DNA of 64,000 bases from AP-15 sp963781215 (GCA_963781215.1 CAWAFE010000028.1:186001-250000), one strand, 5' to 3'. Counted from the first letter of the stretch, positions 1 to 8,690 are shown. Notes: a model not told the origin generated them from the sequence alone. Numbers and translations are program-made.

Positions 1-651
1 ATCGTCGGCGGCACCGGCCTCTATTTGCGTGCCTTGCAGCACGGGTTGGCGCCGATCCCGCGGGTTCCCCAGGAGATCCGGCTGGAGGCGCTGGCGCTCC
101 ATGGGGCGTTGGGCGGGGTCGCCTTTCGCGAGCAACTGGCGCGGCTCGACCCGGTCGGCGCCGGGCGGCTCTTCCCCGGCGACCGGCGGCGCCTGGTGCG
201 CGCTTACGAGGTCGTCCGCGCCACCGGGATACCGGTCGCGGCCTGGCGGGAGAAGCCATCGTCAGCCGCACCCTACCGCTTCGCGACGATCCTGTTGGCA
301 CCGCCGCGCGATCGGCTCTATGCCGCCTGCGACAGCCGCTTTGCCGCGATGATCAAGGCGGGCGCGCTCGACGAGGCGACTGCACTCGCCGCCCGCGGCC
401 TCGATCCGGAGCTGCCGGCGATGAAGGCGGTGGGCCTGCCCGAGCTGCTGCGGCATCTGCGCGGCGAGATGCCGCTCGGCGAGGCCGTGGCCGCGGCCCA
501 GCGCGCCACCCGCCGCTATGCAAAGCGTCAGACGACTTGGTTTCGCCATCAATGCCGGCCCGACCTGATCCTCGCTGAGCAATTTTCGGAAAGATTGCTG
601 CGCTGCTCACGCCAGTTTATTGATGGGTTTTTGTTGACCCCTTCGGCATAG
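1..651 (+). CDS. miaA: tRNA dimethylallyltransferase, 3' part
   Basis: MiaA adds a dimethylallyl group to N6 of adenosine 37 in tRNAs that read codons starting with U. The window opens inside the gene: 216 residues remain, starting at the GGTGLYLRAL segment that follows the missing N-terminal P-loop half. Later motifs are intact: RRLVRAYEVV, the MKAVGLPEL stretch, and the C-terminal KRQTTWFRHQ signature, which is diagnostic for the family. The stop is 78 bases before ilvB on the same strand, so co-transcription is plausible. A 6-bp stem (642-656) overlaps the stop codon but has no following T run. Confidence 0.93.
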   Translation: MVGGTGLYLRALQHGLAPIPRVPQEIRLEALALHGALGGVAFREQLARLDPVGAGRLFPGDRRRLVRAYEVVRATGIPVAAWREKPSSAAPYRFATILLAPPRDRLYAACDSRFAAMIKAGALDEATALAARGLDPELPAMKAVGLPELLRHLRGEMPLGEAVAAAQRATRRYAKRQTTWFRHQCRPDLILAEQFSERLLRCSRQFIDGFLLTPSA

Positions 652-741
652 CCGAATAGGTTGCGCCCCCGCTCGGGCCGCCGATCCCAAGGGCTCGACC
701 GATCCCGGGGCGGCCTAGCTTGTTCACCAATGGAGATCGTC

Positions 742-2508
742 ATGTCGGCCGAGCCGATCAGCGGAGCGGAGATCGTCATCAAGGCCCTGGTCGACCAGGG
801 CGTCGATGTCGTATTCGGCTATCCCGGCGGCGCGGTCCTGCCGATCTACGACGCGCTCTTCAAGCAGAACGCGCTGCGCCACATCCTGGTGCGCCAGGAG
901 GGCGGCGCCGTGCACGCCGCAGAGGGCTATGCGCGCTCGACCGGCCGGGTCGGCGTCGTGCTGGTGACGAGCGGCCCCGGCGCCACCAACGCCGTCACCG
1001 GGCTCACCGACGCGCTGATGGACTCGGTTCCCATCGTCTGCCTGACCGGGCAGGTGCCGACGCATTTGATCGGCAACGACGCCTTTCAGGAGGCCGACAC
1101 CACCGGCATCACGCGGCCCTGCACCAAGCACAATTACCTGGTCAAGGACGTGCGCGAATTGGCGCGCATGCTGCACGAGGCGTTCTACGTCGCCCGGAGC
1201 GGGCGGCCGGGGCCGGTCGTCATCGACCTGCCGAAAGACGTGCTGTTCGCCCCCGGCCCCTACACGCCGCCGGAGCAGGAGGGGCGCCACAAGAGCTACC
1301 GGCCGCAGCTGTCGCCCGACCCCGCGCGCATCGCCGAAGCGGCCGAGATGATCGCCGGGGCAAAGCGGCCGCTCTTCTACGGCGGCGGCGGGCTGATCAA
1401 TTCCGGACCCGAGGCCTGCGCCCGCTTTACCGAGCTGGTGCGGCTCGCCGATGCGCCCTGCACCTTGACCCTGATGGGGCTCGGCGCCTTTCCGGCGGGC
1501 GACCCGCATTTTCTCGGCATGGTTGGCATGCACGGCACCTACGAGGCGAATTTGGCGATGCACGGCTGCGACCTGCTGGTCGCCGTCGGATCGCGCTTCG
1601 ACGATCGGGTGACCGGCCGGCTCAACGCCTTCTCGCCCGGCTCGAAAAAGATCCACATCGACATCGATCCGTCCTCGATCAACAAGAACGTCCGCGTCGA
1701 CGTGCCGATCATCGGCGATGCCGGGCAGGCGGTGTCGGCATTGCTCGCCGCCTGGCCGAAGGCCCGGCACAAGGCGGGCGAGGTGGCGCGCGCGAAATGG
1801 TGGCGCATGGTCGAGGGTTGGCGCGAGCGCGACTGCCTGCGCTACGACCGCGGCCGGCGCGACCTGATCAAGCCGCAATATGCGTTGGAGCGGCTCTATG
1901 CGCTGACCCGCGGCCGCGACGTCTACATCACCACCGAGGTGGGCCAGCACCAGATGTGGGCCGCGCAATTCTTAAAGTTCGACGAGCCTTACCACTGGAT
2001 GACCTCGGGCGGCCTCGGCACCATGGGCTACGGCTTGCCGGCGGCGATCGGCGTCCAGATCGCGCACCCCGATGGGCTGGTCATAGACGTCGCCGGCGAG
2101 GCCTCGATCTTGATGAACATCCAGGAGATGTCGACCGTCTCGCAGTACCGGCTGCCGGTGAAGGTGTTCATCCTCAACAACCAGTACATGGGAATGGTGC
2201 GGCAGTGGCAGGAATTGCTGCACGGCGGCCGCTATTCGGAGAGCTACACCGCCGCACTCCCCGATTTCGTCAAGCTCGCCGACGCCTTCGGCGCCAGCGG
2301 CCGGCGGGTCGAGGACCCGGCCGACATCGACGACGCGATCGCCTGGATGCTGGCGACGCCGGGGGCGGTGATCGTCGACGTGGCGGTCGATCCGGCCGAG
2401 AACTGCTTCCCGATGATCCCGTCGGGTGCCGCACACAACGAGATGCTGCTCGGCCCCGAGGACGAGGCGCAAAAGCCCGTCTCAGAGGAAGGCATGGTGC
2501 TGGTGTGA
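742..2508 (+). CDS. ilvB: Acetolactate synthase large subunit
   Basis: This is the ThDP-dependent catalytic subunit that condenses two pyruvates to acetolactate, or pyruvate plus 2-oxobutyrate to acetohydroxybutyrate, at the start of Val/Leu/Ile synthesis. The 588 residues match the family length. Visible are the catalytic Glu in RQEGGAVHAAEGYAR, the central FAD-binding region, and the C-terminal ThDP block ending NNQYMGMVRQWQ. An ATG at 730, in frame, would add four residues; 742 (MSAEPISGAEI) aligns better with relatives. The metal-binding motif usually read as GDG or GDA is GEA here (Asp to Glu). It heads the ilvB-ilvH-ilvC set; the small subunit follows after a palindromic repeat. Confidence 0.95.
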   Translation: MSAEPISGAEIVIKALVDQGVDVVFGYPGGAVLPIYDALFKQNALRHILVRQEGGAVHAAEGYARSTGRVGVVLVTSGPGATNAVTGLTDALMDSVPIVCLTGQVPTHLIGNDAFQEADTTGITRPCTKHNYLVKDVRELARMLHEAFYVARSGRPGPVVIDLPKDVLFAPGPYTPPEQEGRHKSYRPQLSPDPARIAEAAEMIAGAKRPLFYGGGGLINSGPEACARFTELVRLADAPCTLTLMGLGAFPAGDPHFLGMVGMHGTYEANLAMHGCDLLVAVGSRFDDRVTGRLNAFSPGSKKIHIDIDPSSINKNVRVDVPIIGDAGQAVSALLAAWPKARHKAGEVARAKWWRMVEGWRERDCLRYDRGRRDLIKPQYALERLYALTRGRDVYITTEVGQHQMWAAQFLKFDEPYHWMTSGGLGTMGYGLPAAIGVQIAHPDGLVIDVAGEASILMNIQEMSTVSQYRLPVKVFILNNQYMGMVRQWQELLHGGRYSESYTAALPDFVKLADAFGASGRRVEDPADIDDAIAWMLATPGAVIVDVAVDPAENCFPMIPSGAAHNEMLLGPEDEAQKPVSEEGMVLV

Positions 2509-2549
2509 GCGCCGGATTCAAATGATTTTCTTGCAACCAGTAGGCTATC

Positions 2550-2632
2550 CGTCATCCCCGCGAAAGCGGGGATCCAGGCTAGCCGGCGCTCGAATGATTG
2601 CCCTGGGCCCCCGCTTTCGCGGGGGGGACGGC
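2550..2632. repeat. Palindromic repeat family A, intergenic copy
   Basis: Two hairpins in opposite orientation lie between ilvB and ilvH: CCCCGCGAAAGCGGGG (with GTCAT before and CCAGG after) and CCCCCGCTTTCGCGGGGG. The same head-to-head pair recurs inside dnaE2 at 23763 and 25358, and a half copy sits near 8652. Repeats of this CCCGCnnnnGCGGG type are common in proteobacterial genomes. It separates two genes whose products form one complex, so it may also act on mRNA stability or as an attenuator; that is inference. Confidence 0.85.
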
Positions 2633-2683
2633 AACTTCCTCGGGTTGCGCGCCTCCTCTCGGGTCTGAAGCTGAGCAGGTCCG

Positions 2684-3193
2684 GTGGCCGACAACATCGA
2701 ACGCCACGCGATCGCCGTCCTGGTCGACAACGAACCGGGCGTGCTCGCCCGCGTGATCGGGCTCTTTTCCGGGCGCGGCTACAATATCGAGAGCCTGACG
2801 GTGGCCGAGGTCGACCGCCGCGAGCGGCTGTCGCGGATCACGATCGTGACCTCGGGCACGCGGATGATCATCGAGCAGATCAAGGCCCAGTTGTCGCGGC
2901 TGGTGCCGGTGCGCAAAGTTCACGACCTGACCGACGAGGGGCCGTTCGTCGAGCGCGAGATGATGCTGATCAAGGTCGTCGGCAAGGGCGACGCGCGGAT
3001 CGAGTCGCTGCGTCTTGCCGGCATCTTTCGCGCCCGCGTCGTCGATACGACGATCGAGAGCTTCGTCTTCGAGATCACCGGATCGAGCGAGAAATTGAAT
3101 GCCTTTATCGCGCTGATGGAGCCGCTGGGGCTGGCCGAGGTGTCGCGCACCGGCGCCGCCGCGATCTCGCGCGGCCCGGCGAGCTTTTTGTAG
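2684..3193 (+). CDS. ilvH: Acetolactate synthase small (regulatory) subunit
   Basis: This is the regulatory partner of IlvB, which binds valine for feedback control and activates the large subunit. The 169-residue product has the expected N-terminal ACT domain (HAIAVLVDNEPGVLARVIGL, then GRGYNIESLTVA) and the C-terminal ALS_ss domain (EREMMLIKVV onward, closing with the SGSSEKLNAF-type helix). The start is GTG at 2684, giving MADNIERHAIAV; no ATG fits the family N-terminus. Its 3' end is followed after 14 bases by low-GC DNA, whereas in relatives ilvC normally comes next. Confidence 0.94.
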   Translation: MADNIERHAIAVLVDNEPGVLARVIGLFSGRGYNIESLTVAEVDRRERLSRITIVTSGTRMIIEQIKAQLSRLVPVRKVHDLTDEGPFVEREMMLIKVVGKGDARIESLRLAGIFRARVVDTTIESFVFEITGSSEKLNAFIALMEPLGLAEVSRTGAAAISRGPASFL

Positions 3194-3207
3194 AGAAGAG
3201 CGCGGTG

Positions 3208-4034
3208 ATGGACGCCATTCTATTTAGTGCCAGACGGGATATGGTGACCGTCGATGATGCGATAAGGCATCTAGCGGATCACGACGAATTATATTGGGAA
3301 GTGCCGTTCCAGATTGACAAGGAGAAGTTCTCGTTTCCGATGCTGGGGTTGATCCACATTAGCGGTGAGCAGGTTGAATACCGGGTCACTATTGCTGATA
3401 TCATTCTGCCATAATCCTGCGCATTACGAGGATCCTGCCCTGGCGGCTCGCGTCAAACCAGCGCCGTGGCGATCAGCGTGGCAACAAGATCTTAATAAGG
3501 CGCGGTCGACCAATTGGAGATTTACTTTCGTTATAACAAAATTTGAACCATTTTCGATCGAGACACGCTCTGTCAAGAAATACGATGGGACTCTGGTAAA
3601 ACAGGCTCCACGGAATTACGTTCGCATCCTTCCGCCGACTTCCGAAGAAGCGGCCGCTTCTTGGCTGCCGCGCCGAAGTCACATCTCTGAAAAAAATCTT
3701 GAAACCGGTCGTGATAGAGAATCTTGGAAAGGTCGAACCTGGACTGTCCCTCGTAGAAAGGCAGTTGGCTACACCTGACGCAGGACGTATCGATTTGCTC
3801 TGCAAGGATTCTAATGGAACGTATGTGGTTGTGGAATTGAAGAAATCCCGAGGATCAGACCAGGTCGTCGGCCAAATACAGAGATACATGGGTTGGGTAA
3901 TGGAGAACAAAGGCGTTGATAAAGTACGTGGCATAATAATAGTCCAGAGAAAGGATAGGCGACTTGCGTATGCCGTTAGAGCGGCTGCCAATATCGATGT
4001 TACGGAGTTTGGAATTACATTCTCTTCTGCATGA
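3208..4034 (+). pseudogene. NucS/DUF91-like nuclease gene, broken by two frameshifts
   Basis: Three ORF pieces read on in successive frames as one protein of about 275 residues. Piece 1 (3208-3414) ends near VEYRVTIADI. Piece 2 (about 3400-3705) carries HNPAHYEDPALAARVKPAPW and ends SEKNLE. Piece 3 (to 4034) carries IENLGKVEPGLSLVERQ, then GRIDLLCKD, VVVELKK and SDQVVGQIQRYMGWV. The last block matches the C-terminal nuclease domain of NucS/DUF91, whose PD-(D/E)XK core is the D of GRIDLL and the E-x-K of VELKK. Each junction needs loss of one base. Base composition is visibly AT-richer than the flanks, and the block lies between ilvH and ilvC, which suggests acquired DNA. Alternative: three unrelated short ORFs, which the domain continuity makes unlikely. 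Confidence 0.72.
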
Positions 4035-4090
4035 CGCAGAATCCGCTTGGTGACGCGGCTGGATGAGACGACCTACAGGAGGATGGGGTT

Positions 4091-5111
4091 ATGCGTGTCT
4101 ATTACGATCGCGATGCCGACGTGAATCTGGTCAAGTCGAAGAAGGTCGCGGTCATCGGCTATGGCAGCCAGGGCCACGCGCACGCCAACAACCTGCGCGA
4201 CAGCGGCGTCAAGGACGTCGTCGTGGCGCTGCGCCCCGGCTCGCCATCGGCACAGAAGGCCGAAAACGCTGGCTTCAAGGTGATGACGAACAGCGAAGCC
4301 GCGAAATGGGCTGACATCGTCATGGTGCTGGCGCCCGACGAGCTGCAGGCCGGAACTCTACAACGGCGAGCTGCGCCCGAACATGCGCGAGGGTACTGCA
4401 CTCGCCGTCGCGCACGGGCTCAGCATCCATTTCCGCCTGATCGAGCCGCGCCCCGACATGGACGTCTTCATGATCGCGCCGAAGGGGCCGGGCCATACCG
4501 TGCGCTCGGAATACCTGCGTGGTGCCGGCGTTCCTTGCCTGCTCGCGGTCGAGCAGAACCCCTCGGGCAACGCGGTCGAGATCGCGCTTTCCTATGGCTG
4601 CGCGATCGGCGGGGGCCGCGCCGGGGTCATCGAGACGACCTTTCGCGAGGAGTGCGAGACCGACCTCTTCGGCGAGCAGTCGGTGCTCTGCGGCGGGCTG
4701 ACCTCGCTGATCCTCGCCGGCTACGAGACCCTGGTCGAGGCCGGCTACGCGCCGGAGATGGCCTATTTCGAGTGTTGCCACGAGGTCAAGCTGATCGTCG
4801 ACCTGATCTATGAAGGCGGCATCGCCAACATGCGCTACTCGGTCTCCAACACCGCCGAGTATGGCGACTACTCGCGCGGGCCCAGGGTCATCGACGAGCA
4901 TGTGCGGGCCGAGATGAAGAAGATCCTGGCCGATATCCAAAGCGGCCGCTTCGCTCGCGAATGGGTGCTGGAAAACGCCGCCGGACAGCCGAGCTTCAAG
5001 GCCTTGCGCCGGCGTGCGGCCGAGCACGACATCGAGAAAGTCGGCGAGAAATTGCGCGCGATGATGCCCTGGATCGCCGAAAACCGCCTCGTCGACAAAT
5101 CCAAGAACTGA
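4091..5111 (+). CDS. ilvC: Ketol-acid reductoisomerase, one-base frameshift
   Basis: IlvC converts acetolactate to 2,3-dihydroxyisovalerate using Mg2+ and NADPH. The first frame gives MRVYYDRDADVNLVKSKK and the Rossmann motif VAVIGYGSQGHAHANNL up to APDELQA. The second gives ELYNGELRPNMREGTALA through DVFMIAPKGPGHTVRSEY, the acidic metal ligands in ETTFREECETDLFGEQ and the YFECCHEVKLIVDL block. One extra G at 4352-4353 separates the frames; removing it gives 339 residues, the usual class I length. A good ribosome site (AGGAGG, about 4077) precedes the ATG. Loss of ilvC would cause auxotrophy, so a sequencing error is as likely as a real mutation. Confidence 0.93.
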
Positions 5112-5161
5112 ACGATCGATCTGGAGCCGCACCAAATTCGCCTTCGCAGCGGGGCGCGGGG

Positions 5162-5629
5162 TCAGTTGCGCCGTACCACCAGAACCCGGCGGTCCTGCGC
5201 CTCGCTTCCGCCCGGCAGGCTCATGCTGCCGTGCGCCGCGGTTTGGACCCGGCCGCCGGCGACCCCGCGCTCGGTGAGCGCTGTCCTGACCTGATTGGCC
5301 CGCAACCCCGCGAGCACGCCCAAACCTTCTCGGGCGTCTTCGTTTTCCGATGAATAGCCTTCGATCGTGACGGAAATATCGGGGTGCTCCTTCAAATAGG
5401 CGGCTTGACGATCAATCGATGCTTTCGCCGTTTCGGACAAGGAAATCTTGCCCCTCGCAAACAAGAGGGGATCACCAATCAGCCCGTCAGCCGGAGGCCT
5501 CGATCGCCCTTGGCTCGCGGCAACGGCGAATTTCCGTTGCCCAAGCCGGTGAGAAGCGCGATCCTGGCCGCGAAATTCGCCGGAATTTGGCGAATGTCGG
5601 ATTAGATCGCCGCTACAATCGGGTGCCAC
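5162..5629 (-). CDS. OmpA/Pal-like C-terminal domain protein
   Basis: The last 95 residues form an OmpA-like peptidoglycan-binding domain: ISLSETAKASIDRQAAYLKE, then DISVTIEGYSSENEDAREG, LRANQVRTALTERGV and the terminal DRRVLVVRR. In the family this fold holds diaminopimelate of the cell wall. The segment before it looks non-coding in style and has no signal peptide or membrane helix, so the true start is probably inside the open frame or the 5' half has been lost. It converges on ilvC and is back-to-back with the DUF2092 gene, their 5' ends two bases apart. Domain assignment is good; the full gene model is uncertain. Confidence 0.6.
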   Translation of the reverse strand: MAPDCSGDLIRHSPNSGEFRGQDRASHRLGQRKFAVAASQGRSRPPADGLIGDPLLFARGKISLSETAKASIDRQAAYLKEHPDISVTIEGYSSENEDAREGLGVLAGLRANQVRTALTERGVAGGRVQTAAHGSMSLPGGSEAQDRRVLVVRRN

Positions 5630-5631
5630 CT

Positions 5632-6414
5632 ATGAAAAGCGCAAAAATGTCGGCAATCGCTCTTGCCGTCGTAGCGGCAGGAATGGCGAGCATGCCGGTT
5701 GCTCGCGCCGATGAAGCGCAAGCCAAAAGCTTGCTCAAGGCCATGTCCGACTATCTTGCCGCGCAGAAGACAATATCCTTCGACTACGATACCAATCTCG
5801 AACTCGTCACCAACCAGCAGCAGAAGATCGGGTTGGCAAGTTCCGGCACGCTGACTCTCGAGCGTCCCGACAAGCTTCACGCAACACGCACAGGCGGATT
5901 CGCAAATCTCGAGATGGTTTTCGATGGGAAATCGCTGAGCCTGCTTGGCAAGAACGCAAACGTCTATGCTCAGATCGAGGCGCCAGGCACGATCGATCAT
6001 TTGGTCGACGAGTTACGGGACAAATACCACAGACCCGTTCCGGCGGCGGATCTGTTGATGTCGGATCCTTATAAGGAGCTGATGCCGCCGGTCACCGACG
6101 TGAAGGACCTTGGAAGCGGTGTGATCCGCGGCGTCGAATGCGATCACCTTGCCTTTAGGACCAAAGAGGTCGATTGGCAGATCTGGATCGCGCAGGGAGC
6201 CCGACCCTATCCCTGCCGCTATGTCATTACGAGCAAGAAGGTCAAGGGATCGCCACAATACACCCTCGATATCAGGGCATGGAAAGCAGGCGGCGAGGTC
6301 GCTTCCGATGCTTTCAAACTGGAGATTCCGCCAAACGCCCAGAAATTGACGCCAGGGCAAATCCCCGATCTCAACGACATTCCCGCGCTTTTCAAGGCAA
6401 AAGGAGCAAAGTAA
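5632..6414 (+). CDS. DUF2092 family secreted protein
   Basis: The protein has 260 residues with a signal peptide (MKSAKMSAIALAVVAAG, cleavage probably after PVARA). The mature part reads as a DUF2092-type, LolA-like beta fold: KSLLKAMSDYLAAQKTISF near the start, VTDVKDLGSGVIRGVECDHL in the middle, RPYPCRYVITSKKVKGSPQY towards the end. The family is thought to act in the periplasm but its substrate is unknown. The ATG at 5632 is chosen because it opens directly into the signal peptide; the open frame reaches further upstream with no homology. Two bases downstream begins a small secreted protein, so the two are probably one operon. Confidence 0.85.
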   Translation: MKSAKMSAIALAVVAAGMASMPVARADEAQAKSLLKAMSDYLAAQKTISFDYDTNLELVTNQQQKIGLASSGTLTLERPDKLHATRTGGFANLEMVFDGKSLSLLGKNANVYAQIEAPGTIDHLVDELRDKYHRPVPAADLLMSDPYKELMPPVTDVKDLGSGVIRGVECDHLAFRTKEVDWQIWIAQGARPYPCRYVITSKKVKGSPQYTLDIRAWKAGGEVASDAFKLEIPPNAQKLTPGQIPDLNDIPALFKAKGAK

Positions 6415-6416
6415 CC

Positions 6417-6620
6417 ATGTTCAGGCGCATCGGTGTTGTGTTGCTGGCTGTGATCGTCTGGAGCGTTTGCCTTGAACTCGGCGAACAATTCGCGATACCG
6501 GGCTTGCCGGGCTTCGTCTCCCCCGCAGAGGCCGTCGTCGGCCGCCCCTTGACCCCGGTGAGTTACGCCGGCGTCGCGCGACGGACCTCGCGTCGCTGTG
6601 CAGCAGGGGCTTACTGCTAG
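6417..6620 (+). CDS. Small secreted protein downstream of DUF2092 gene
   Basis: The product has 67 residues. An N-terminal hydrophobic stretch (RIGVVLLAVIVWSVCLELG) is followed by FAIPGLPGFVSPAEAVVG and then a short basic tail with SYAGVARRTSRRCAAG ending in Cys. It starts two bases after the DUF2092 stop, which indicates co-translation. I do not recognise an experimentally defined function; I recall similar short proteins beside DUF2092 genes in other alphaproteobacteria, but could not check this. The hydrophobic segment may be a signal peptide, possibly uncleaved. Confidence 0.7.
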   Translation: MFRRIGVVLLAVIVWSVCLELGEQFAIPGLPGFVSPAEAVVGRPLTPVSYAGVARRTSRRCAAGAYC

Positions 6621-6640
6621 GCGAAACCTAGTGGACTGGC

Positions 6641-6916
6641 TCAAACAGAAGGTACAGGCAGTCGGTTGAGTTTGGCGAGGATGATTTTGGAGGGTTTGGT
6701 CCAGAGGAAGGGCTTGGGGTCATCATTGTGCGCGTTGAGATAGCGATTGATGGCGGTCTGGAGGTCGGCGATGGAGCGGCAGACGCCGCGCGTGAGGCGC
6801 TTTGGGGTGAGCGCTGAGAAGAAGTTCTCGACGGGGTTGAGCCAGGAGCCCGAGGTTGGCGTGAAGTGGCACACCCAGCGCGGATGGCGGGTGAGCCAAG
6901 CCTCCAGGAATCGCAC
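6641..6916 (-). mobile_element. IS630-family transposase relic (C-terminal part)
   Basis: About 90 residues survive. The diagnostic block is FTPTSGSWLNPVENFFSALT, which in IS630 transposases leads to the last acidic residue of the DDE triad (the E of NPVENFF). It is followed by RGVCRSIADLQTAINRYLNAHN and PFLWTKPSKIILAKLN. The N-terminal DNA-binding and DD parts are absent, and upstream bases on this strand soon lose coding sense. No matching terminal inverted repeats were recognised, so this is a decayed remnant that cannot move itself. It separates the DUF2092 pair from glgA. Confidence 0.85.
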
Positions 6917-7014
6917 ACTTTACGTGTTGAACCCTATGTCTGCGGCGGTGCACTAGGATGCTCAAGGTAAGAGCAATCAAGTTCTGATTTCGACGACAAA
7001 TTCGTAGTCTTGCC

Positions 7015-7054
7015 CCCGGACAAACGAAGTGGAGATTGGATGCCCTTGTCCGGG
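7015..7054. promoter_or_regulatory. Inverted repeat upstream of glgA
   Basis: CCCGGACAA (7015-7023) and TTGTCCGGG (7046-7054) are perfect 9-bp inverted arms separated by 22 bases and centred about 90 bases before the glgA start. This could be a paired operator or an RNA hairpin in a glgA leader. No regulator can be assigned from sequence alone. Confidence 0.4.
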
Positions 7055-7125
7055 CTTCGGAGCGAACCTGCGGCCCGGCAAAGGGGCCAGCGACGCCGCG
7101 CCGCCCTGTGCTATGCTGGCCGCCG

Positions 7126-8589
7126 ATGCGCGTCCTCTATGCCAGCGCCGAGCTCTACCCTTGGGTCAAGGCGGGGGGACTTGGCGATGTCGCAGCGGGG
7201 CTACCCCCGGCACTGACAGCGCTGGGCGAAGATGTACGCCTGCTGCTACCGGGCTTTCCGGGCTTCCTCGACGCCTTCTCCGGCATCACCGATGTCGCTC
7301 GGCTGACGACGCCGTTTGCGGCTGAGCGGGTGCGCGTGGCGCTCGCGCGCCTACCCGGAACCGAGCGTCTGGTCTATTTGGTCGACCAGCCGGCGCTCTA
7401 TGACCGGCCGGGGAGCCCATATGCGGTTCCTGACGGCAGCGATTGGCCGGACAACGACCGGCGCTTCGCGCTTTTCGGTTGGGTGGCGGCGGCGCTGGCG
7501 CGCGGTGCCGACCCGGCTTGGCGCCCCGACATCCTGCACGGGCACGACTGGCACGCCGGCCTCGCCCCGGCCTATCTCGCCGCCGAGCCGCCGGCGGACG
7601 GGCGGGTCGCTACCGTGTTCACGATCCACAACCTCGCCTATCGCGGCCTGTTTCCGGCTTCGCGCTTTCCCGACCTTGCCCTGCCGCCGCAATTCTTCGC
7701 GATCGACGGGGCCGAATTCTACGGCGATCTGTCGTTCATGAAGGCTGGGCTGTTCTATTCCGACCGGCTGACCACGGTCAGCCCGACCTATGCGCGCGAA
7801 ATCCAAACGCCGGGTTTCGGCTGGGGCCTCGATGGGCTGTTGCGCTATCGTGCCGCCGCGCTCACCGGGATCCTGAACGGGGTCGACCCCGAGGTGTGGG
7901 ACCCGGGGCACGACAGCGTGCTGCCGCGGGCTTACGGGGTCGAGGACGCGCCGGTGGGCAAAAGTGCCGCGAAGGCCGCCTTGCAGCGTCGGTTCGGGCT
8001 CGACCAGCGCGGCGACGCACCGCTGTTTGGCGTGGTCAGCCGCCTGACCCCGCAAAAGGGTCTCGATCTGTTGCTCGCCGCCTTGCCCGGCCTCCTCGGA
8101 GAGGGCGGACAGCTCGCCCTGCTCGGCTCGGGCGATGGCGATCTCGAGCGGGGCTTTGCCGCGGCGGCAGCGGCGAACCGGGGACGGGTCGCGGTCGAGA
8201 TCGGCTATGACGAGGCGCTGTCGCACCTGATCATCGCCGGCGCCGACCTCGTCGCCGTGCCGTCGCGCTACGAGCCTTGCGGCCTGACCCAGCTCTACGC
8301 GCTGCGCTACGGCGCGCTGCCGTTGGTCCGCCCGGTCGGCGGCCTCGCCGATACCGTAGTCGACGCCACCGCGGTGACCCTCGCCGATGGCAGCGCCACC
8401 GGCTTCGCCTTCGCCGACCCGAGCCCGCAAGCGCTGACCATGGCGATCGGGCGCGCCGTCGCCCTGAGGCGCGAGCATCAGGTCTGGCGCCGCATGATGC
8501 GACGGGCGATGACCCGCGACTTCAGCTGGGCCGCCGCCGCCCGCCGGTACGCGGCGCTCTATCGAGAGCTGCGCCCAGAAGCGCCGTAG
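7126..8589 (+). CDS. glgA: Glycogen synthase (ADP-glucose)
   Basis: A GT5 glucosyltransferase that extends alpha-1,4-glucan from ADP-glucose. At 487 residues it has family length. The N-terminal substrate loop reads KAGGLGDVAAGLP (residues 15-27), a K-x-G-G-L variant. DILHGHDWHAGLAP and TVFTIHNLAYRGLFP follow. The C-terminal Rossmann half contains GVVSRLTPQKGLDLL and the retaining-transferase motif SRYEPCGLTQLYALRYGALP. The ATG at 7126 gives the canonical MRVLYASAELYPW start. No other glycogen genes (glgB, glgC, glgP) lie in this window, so the gene stands alone here. Confidence 0.95.
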   Translation: MRVLYASAELYPWVKAGGLGDVAAGLPPALTALGEDVRLLLPGFPGFLDAFSGITDVARLTTPFAAERVRVALARLPGTERLVYLVDQPALYDRPGSPYAVPDGSDWPDNDRRFALFGWVAAALARGADPAWRPDILHGHDWHAGLAPAYLAAEPPADGRVATVFTIHNLAYRGLFPASRFPDLALPPQFFAIDGAEFYGDLSFMKAGLFYSDRLTTVSPTYAREIQTPGFGWGLDGLLRYRAAALTGILNGVDPEVWDPGHDSVLPRAYGVEDAPVGKSAAKAALQRRFGLDQRGDAPLFGVVSRLTPQKGLDLLLAALPGLLGEGGQLALLGSGDGDLERGFAAAAAANRGRVAVEIGYDEALSHLIIAGADLVAVPSRYEPCGLTQLYALRYGALPLVRPVGGLADTVVDATAVTLADGSATGFAFADPSPQALTMAIGRAVALRREHQVWRRMMRRAMTRDFSWAAAARRYAALYRELRPEAP

Positions 8590-8651
8590 TGTTGCCCGGG
8601 CCACCTTGCCCCGTGTCGATACATCAATGGTTGTAAAAGCCTCCGCTTGTT

Positions 8652-8690
8652 TGTCATACCGGCGCAGGCCGGGACCCATAACAAGAATCG
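8652..8690. repeat. Half copy of palindromic repeat family A
   Basis: GTCATACCGGCGCAGGCCGG followed by GACCC resembles the left arm of the repeat at 2550, with a weaker stem. No clear right-hand hairpin follows. It lies in the 194-base gap between the convergent genes glgA and the formyl-transferase gene. Confidence 0.55.

Noticed and set aside
642..656. Hairpin at the miaA stop as a terminator
   Set aside because: The stem is 6 bp and no T run follows; it overlaps coding sequence.
724..1968. 414-residue open frame on the minus strand inside ilvB
   Set aside because: It is antisense to a well-supported gene, has the Arg/Gly/His-rich composition of GC-rich shadow frames and no recognisable domain.
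3473..3991. 172-residue minus-strand frame in the low-GC island
   Set aside because: It is antisense to the NucS/DUF91 block, whose nuclease motif is convincing on the plus strand.
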